This document shows positions 58,891 to 64,000 of a DNA stretch of 64,000 nucleotides, piece after piece. Below the pieces are notes generated by a model that made no database searches, was not told the origin of the DNA, and worked only from the letters and a program-made list of their open reading frames with translations. The stretch lies in NCBI RefSeq assembly GCF_004027225.2, contig NC_044282.2, positions 63,043,725 through 63,107,724 of the forward strand, given 5' to 3'. Positions within the stretch are counted from its first letter, which is position 1. The number at the start of each line of letters is the position of its first letter. The position numbers were made by a program, and so were the translations under genes. The stretch comes from Strigops habroptila (lineage: Eukaryota > Chordata > Aves > Psittaciformes > Psittacidae).

Positions 58891-61132
58891 CTATGCAATG
58901 TTACACCAGCATGGAGCCAATCCTACACGCAGCTATCCCTAATACCACAATGCGCCTACCAGCAGCTTTACCTGTGGCAGGGCTCTGTAGCGGAGCTGCC
59001 CACATTCTGTGCCGCAGGCAACGCTGCCTGTTGGAGCGGCACAGGCAGCGCGTGCTGCACAGGACCGGTGCGTGCCCGGGCTGCTGCCAGGCTGGCTGCT
59101 GGCCAGTGCCGCCAGCACAGTCACCTGCAGTGCTGCAGCATGAGGTGTGGGGAGGCCACGGGTGTGCCAGCATGGCTGTGCCAGGGCACGAAGGTGGCTC
59201 TGCCAAGCAGCACTGCAATTAGGCCAGGGCTTCAGGATATGGAAAACAATTCCTGCAGCATGGCAGATTCTGCCAGAGCCAAGAGCTGCAGCAAACCCAA
59301 GCAGGGTGCTAATGCCAGCATCACCAATGCCCCTCACTGCAGGAAAAGTCCTGCCAGCCCCAGCACAGCCCATGCCACAGCTGCAACGAAGCCTCTGTGG
59401 CTCAACATGGCAGGATGCTGGAGACCTGCCAGCCAACACCGTTGTGTGTGCTGCTCAGGGCACCCTGGGGCACGTTAAGCAACTGGAGAAATGGGGTTTG
59501 CTGGGGTTGAGCTGTGGCAGCTTTCACAGGGAGCACATGTGGAGAGCACAGCAAAGCCCACCACCTGAGTCCTGGGGTTGGGGCAGCCGGGGTGCTGGGG
59601 TTTAATCAGCTGATGATAGCATCCTGGCACAGCCCAGAGCCAAGGGCCAAACCAACTGGGCTCTTGTTCATCCCAGGAGTCCCGCATACCAGTCTGCCAC
59701 TGCGCCTGGCTACACTGGCACTACAGGGAGCTGGGGCAGATCCTCTATCTTGTGTGCTTGGGCAATGGCACACCACTGCTTGCTGCACCCAGGCCTGGCT
59801 CTGGAAGCACCCAGGGCCTCACCATTGTGGACATGGCCATCGGCAGCTGGCACTGCTGCCAACCCCACAGGACCCTGCCTGTGTGGTTTGGTGGGGTCGA
59901 CCCCAGCACAGCAAGCAACCAGACACTGACTCAAATACATGCACTGGGTCTGCTGCTGCTGACGCAGAGTGAGCACTCTGTGTGCTGCTGGCTGCGCACA
60001 GGGAGGTACCGGCAGAAGCAGGCAGCCTGTCAGTCTTTGCCATAGCTCTGGGCCAGTGGGCAACTGCTCCTTTCCAGCCTGGAACAAAGGGACATGTGGA
60101 GGGCTCCTGCAGGAGACCCACAGGAACATGAGAGAGGGGAGAAAGGAAGGAGGGAGCAGCCTTTCCCTGCAGAAGCGAAGGAGGCTGCCTATTAAGTCAG
60201 AGGAATGCAACATTAATTATTATTATTAATTAATGTCTTATTTTACAGTGCCCCCATGTGCATTAGGTGCCTTCCAGCACTGAAGGCAAGCCAGGGCCCT
60301 GCCTGAAGGGTTCCTCTCAGGGATGCAGCCCAGCATGGCAGAGCAGAGCAGCACAGCACGGCCAGGGGCAGGATTGGGGCTGCAGAAACATGGCCGGGTA
60401 CTGCCAGGCACCACTGTGCCCATGCCAGGGGCTGTGTATGCCAGCCTGGGACCCTGGGCACTTGTCCAAGTGGTACCAAGATGCTCCCTGGCTGGCCTCC
60501 CCCAAGGTCACCCCATCCTCAGCACCCGACAGTGCCGGCTTTGGCATGTGGCCCTGGTCAAGTACAGGCTTTGGTGGTGCAACCCATGCACGGTGTCAGG
60601 GGCAGCATCACAAACATACCCTGGTGCCCACCATGACTGGAGGGACCCAGCAACTTCACCCCAGATCTCCAGGAACCTGTATCAGTCCCCAGGAAACCTC
60701 AGGTGTGTTTACAAAGCATGAGACTCAAAGACATCATGATTGCCGAGTCCTTTGATTCAGCATCTGCTTTCTGAGCTTTTGTGGTGTATCGGTGCCCACC
60801 AGGCTTTGAGCCTCTCAAGGAACTACCATGCAAATACCTCGCAGGGGAAGGTGCCCTGAGGATATTTCAGTCCCCACTCAGCCCCAGCATCCCCCTGGCA
60901 GCCTCTGGCCAGGAGAGGAACTGGAGGTCTTCATCCAGCCCCTCAGCATGGGGCTGGTGTGGGGTGCAGGAGCACGGGACATGGGTGCCCAGCGAGCAGA
61001 GGCTCCTGGAGACATCCCAGCAGTGCCTGATGGTGCCTCCTGCAGGTCAGGGCTTGCTGGGGACAGGGGGATCACAGCTGGCATCAGCATGGGGAGAGGG
61101 GATAGAGCCAGTGCAAACCATAAGACAGGTCC

Positions 61133-62040
61133 CCACAGCTCTGCATGGCACAGCATGGCTCAACACTGCATGGCACAGCTGGCATTGCCCAGCTCACCAT
61201 TGCCCAGCATGGCTTGCTTTGGCATGGCACTGCATAGCTCAGCATGGTTCCCAGCCACAGGCACAGCTCAGTACAGCATGGCTTAGTACGACATGGCTCA
61301 GTGTGACAGTGCGCAGTTTGGCACAGGTAGACACCATGGCACATGGCACGGCTCAAACTTGCACTGCATGGTGCTATGCTGCACAATTTGGCTCTGCCTA
61401 GCTCGGCATGGCTGTGAGCTCACCACTGCGCTGCATGGCACAGTGCTGCATAATCCTGCTTGACTTGGCATAGCTTGGCACTGCTTGGCACTGTTTGGCA
61501 CAGCACAGCACTGTGTCGCTTGACAGTGCATGGCACAGCTTGGCATGGCACAGTGCTCCTTGGCTTGGCATGGCTTTGCCTGGTGAGCTGGCACTGTTTG
61601 GACCTCCACACACAGTTCAGCAATGCTAGGCTCAGCTCAGCACTGCAAAGGACTGCAGGCCTGGCTCAGCTTGGGCCTGCCCACCTTAGGCCAGCACAAC
61701 ATGGCACAGCTCAGTTTGGCTTGGCTTGGCCCAGCATGGGTTGCTTTGGTCTGGCTTGGCAAGGCACAGCTGGCATTGGCTTGACCCAGTCTGACCCAGC
61801 CTGGTTCAGCTCAACTTGGCTCTCTATCACCCAGCCCAACTTGGCTTGGGTCTGCTTGGCCCAGTCCAGCCCGGCTTGGCTTGACACTGCACAACCTTTG
61901 ACTACACTTGGCTTGGCCCAGCCCGGCTTGGCTTGGTCTGGCATGGTCTGGCTTGGCACAGCACGGCTTGGCACGGCACAGCACAGCTCGGCTTAGCCAG
62001 GCTCAGCAAGGCCCAGCATCGCCCGGACTGGCCCAGCCCA
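61133..62040. repeat. degenerate 10-bp tandem array, GGCTCGGCAC family, CpG-decayed part
   Basis: About 900 bases made of GGCATGGCTC, AGCATGGCTT, GGCACAGCTC and GGCTTGGCAC words. All are explained as a 10-bp GGCTCGGCAC unit in which CG has become TG or CA. CG dinucleotides are rare on the left and more frequent toward 62000. Open frames through the array (178 codons at 61460-61996 and others) are repeat artefacts. Confidence 0.88.
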
Positions 62041-62199
62041 GCCGCGCCCCGCACATCCCGGCACACCCCGGCCCGGCACTGCCTGCAGCTACGTTGTCCC
62101 GGCCCGGCCGGGCTCGGCTCGGCTTGGCCCGGCGGGGCCGGTCCCGGCCCGGTGGGGCTGGACTGCGCTCAGCGCGGCGCGGCGGGCGCTAGGACCGCG

Positions 62200-62346
62200 C
62201 GGCGGGCGGGCGGCGGGCGGCGCGGCTCGGTGCTGCAGTGGAGGCGGCGGCGCTGCGGGAGGAGGCCTCGCCGGGCAGCGCAGCGGCGGCGGCTCGGCAC
62301 GGCTCGGCACGGCTCGGCACGGCGCGCCGGGCCCGCACCGGCCCAG
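62200..62346 (+). other. DNMT3A: candidate non-coding first exon (DNMT3A 5' UTR)
   Basis: After a GGCGGGCGGGCGGCGGGCGG cluster the sequence contains GTGCTGCAGTGGAGGCGG and ends GGCCCAG|GTAACG at 62346/62347, a plausible splice donor. The start is not defined by sequence. Inferred from the donor and island position only. Confidence 0.3.
62289..62322. repeat. intact GGCTCGGCAC repeats inside the CpG island
   Basis: Three near-perfect copies of GGCTCGGCAC with all CpGs preserved. They belong to the same family as the decayed array to the left, but sit in the island. Confidence 0.9.
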
Positions 62347-62429
62347 GTAACGGCCCCGCGGCGGCGCGGACACGGGTGGCCTCCGCGGACCCCCGGGATG
62401 GGACACCCCCCGCTCGGCAGCCCCTGCCT

Positions 62430-62540
62430 CGGCTCGGGAAGACTCGGCTCGGTTCGGCATGACTCGGCTCGGTTCGCCTCTGTTCGGCTCGGTTCGGCTG
62501 CGTTCGCCTGGGCTCGGTTCGGTTCGGTTCGGCTTCCTCC
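62430..62540. repeat. GGCTCGGTTC repeats in the CpG island
   Basis: GGCTCGGTTC and GGTTCGGCTC words recur about ten times. This is a variant of the neighbouring GGCTCGGCAC family, still rich in CpG. A short GGCTC/GGCTCGGCGC run recurs at 62819-62850. Confidence 0.88.
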
Positions 62541-63420
62541 GGCCCGTCCCGCACAGCCCGGCGGGCGGCCCGCATCCCCCGCGGACGCCCCAGCCTCGGA
62601 CCCGTCCCGTGTGTCCCTGTGTTCCCCGTCCCCCCACGACCCCAGGGGCATCGCGGCGGCGGGCGGGGGCTGCGGCGGGGCCGGGCCGGGGGGCGCAGCG
62701 CAGAGCAGGAAAACATGGCAGCGGCCGGGCCGCCACCCGTCGGGCCGGGCCCGCCTCGCCCCCCCCCCGGTCCCCGCGGCCACCCCCGCTCCCGGCCCGG
62801 CCCCGCTTGGCGGGCGGGTGGCTCGGCTCGGCTCGGCTCGGCGCGGCCCGGCGGGCCCGGCCCCCGCGGCGCCGCCGTGTCCTTGAGCGCCGCGCCGGGC
62901 GGCTGAAGGGCAGCGCGGGGCCCCGGCCCGGCCCGCTCTCGGCTGCGAGGCCGCCCGGGAGTGTCACCGCCGAGGACGTGTGTCCCTGCCCCGGCCCATC
63001 GCAAGGCACCGGAGACCCCCGGGGCGAGACCCCGCGGGGCTACTGCCGCCAAGGCTGCCCCCGCCGTGGTGCAGGGCCGCTTCCCGCAGCCCCCGGCCCG
63101 GCGCTGCCTTCCCCCGGGCGGCGGCGGCAGCAGCAGAAGCAGCAGCGGCAGAGCTGCCCCGGGGGTCCAGCTGCCCAAAGTTGTGAGGTTTGCCCCGATC
63201 TCCCCCCTGCGGGAAGCAGAAGCGCCGCAGACCCCGGCAGGGACGGGGCGGCGCGGGCAGAGGCCTGGCAGTGCTGCCTGCCCCCTGTCTGCCCGCTGCC
63301 TTCCCGCTTCCCGGCCCCACCGGGGCTGCCCACTTGCTTCCCCCTTTCCTCTCGCTTTTATTTTTCCTCTCCCCCCTTCGTTCTCGTGTGTTCATGTGTG
63401 CGAACCTGTGGGCAAATGAA

Positions 63421-64000
63421 ATTTTCCTCTTCGCTCAGTTCCTCTTTCTTTATTTCTTCCCTTTGTGTGACGTAGATGGTGTCACCGCGGGATTGGCGTT
63501 CGGTGCTTGCATTGCTGCACCGAGTGCGCGGTGGCAGGAGCCGGCTGCAACGGCGGGTGCCCGCATCCCGCCTGGCCGTGCCAGCGGATGCCCTTCGCCC
63601 GTCCTGGCGGGGACACCCAGATGGGGGCACTGGGACCAGCCCTGAGCAAACCCCTCAAAGCCGGGCAGCTGTGGCAAGGCAACGGGAGTGGATGTTGTCT
63701 CCCGGCAGCTCCCGCGCCTGCACTGGCCTTTCGTGCTGAGTCAGCTCGAAACTTCCTAGCGGGAGCCTCTTTTCATGACACGCAGCACCCACTGCCTCTC
63801 GAGGAAAGGCAGGATGCTGGTGTCAATGCCACTTGCTGCCCAGTGAGGCTGCAGCCCAGGCATTCCCCTGGCTATCTGCATGCCCGCTGAGCTGCCGAGC
63901 ACAAGTGACAGCTGTGCCTGAAATGTGGTGGTGGCCGCTGCTTCGGCCCCACTTCACAGCAGGGCTGCCACAGAGCCTCTGTGCTGTGCTGGGGCAGCCA
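63421..64000. other. downstream flank of CpG island, possible first intron
   Basis: GC content falls and T-rich sequence appears (63421-63470). Frames of up to 150 codons overlap here in several phases and look like chance. One clear transcription-factor motif is listed separately. Confidence 0.3.
63734..63745. promoter_or_regulatory. TRE-type Maf recognition element (TGCTGAGTCAGC)
   Basis: TGCTGAGTCAGC contains the AP-1 core TGAGTCA with GC flanks on both sides, the known palindromic MARE bound by Maf/NF-E2/NRF2/BACH dimers. It lies about 320 bases after the CpG island. Confidence 0.45.

Larger units (their letters stand above)
44699..61130. other. DTNB 3' flank / intergenic spacer
   Basis: No exon was recognised here. 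From about 46 kb the GC content rises and the sequence becomes rich in short tandem arrays (51.7, 52.5, 53.5, 54.2, 56.6 and 58.2-58.7 kb), interrupted by three CR1 3' ends. Stretches 44.7-51.7, 54.3-56.3 and 58.9-61.1 kb otherwise look unique and hold nothing I can name. Many open frames of 60-300 codons occur on both strands but have no family resemblance and overlap each other in several frames, as expected of GC-rich DNA. Confidence 0.6.
62040..63420 (+). promoter_or_regulatory. DNMT3A: strong CpG island, probable DNMT3A promoter
   Basis: Very high C+G and dense CG dinucleotides run from about 62040 to 63420, with many GGGCGG/GGCGGG boxes and no TATA-like element. This is a typical housekeeping-type vertebrate promoter. 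In vertebrate gene order, DNMT3A (de novo DNA methyltransferase) follows the 3' end of DTNB on the same strand, which is why I name it. No DNMT3A protein sequence lies in the window, as expected because its first exon is non-coding in mammals. The island itself is directly visible; the gene name is inference. It could also be an unannotated alternative or antisense promoter. Confidence 0.7.

Noticed and set aside
62089..63475. Open frames of 300 or more codons on both strands in the CpG island (62189-63178 -, 62089-63009 -, 62459-63475 +)
   Set aside because: They overlap in several frames, consist of Pro, Arg, Gly and Ala runs, lack any domain, and are expected where stop codons (AT-rich) are rare.
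1..64000. CRISPR arrays, tRNA or rRNA genes, or an endogenous retrovirus
   Set aside because: No regularly spaced direct repeats with unique spacers, no cloverleaf with A/B boxes, and no LTR pairs or gag/pol-like frames were seen; all reverse-transcriptase traces belong to CR1.

Overview
ORGANISM AND GENE. This is nuclear DNA of a bird. At least a dozen truncated copies of the avian LINE CR1 are present, several still ending in the typical (ATTCTATG)n tail. There is no prokaryotic-style gene packing; coding sequence occurs only as short exons with vertebrate splice signals. I recognise the 3' part of DTNB (beta-dystrobrevin, a cytoplasmic member of the dystrophin-associated complex) on the + strand. 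Two exons are near certain (30559-30718 and 37294-37383) and the C-terminal acidic exon (40559-40612) is very likely. They join in compatible phase (53 codons + 1 nt, then 90 nt, then the acidic exon) and give the beta-specific tail. A 36-nt candidate terminal exon at 44663-44698 would place the stop one codon later. LAYOUT. 1-30558 reads as one large DTNB intron holding CR1 copies of several ages and a 27-bp minisatellite near its 3' end. 30719-40558 holds two introns, with a 111-bp pure homopurine run and CR1 fragments. 40613-44662 is the last proposed intron, with a CR1 copy and an older CR1 piece that keeps a reverse-transcriptase FADD box. 44699-about 61130 is intergenic or 3' UTR: it becomes steadily GC-richer and holds many short minisatellites, an AT-rich TATACA-like array and three CR1 3' ends. 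From about 61130 a degenerate 10-bp array (GGCTCGGCAC type) runs into a strong CpG island (about 62040-63420). In vertebrates DNMT3A lies next to the 3' end of DTNB on the same strand, so the island is most likely the DNMT3A promoter with its non-coding first exon; this is inference from gene order, since no DNMT3A coding sequence is in the window. HOW IT WORKS TOGETHER. The window is mainly the tail of one gene, a repeat-rich spacer, and the start region of a second gene, probably both transcribed left to right. I found no convincing novel protein-coding system. The most interesting points are the 10-bp array that crosses the CpG-island edge and appears to record CpG decay outside it, the NAGNAG acceptor before the DTNB acidic tail, the candidate 36-nt terminal exon, and the stop-free 27-bp minisatellite. 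All long open frames at 61-63.5 kb and 28.5 kb are products of repeats or of GC-rich composition.
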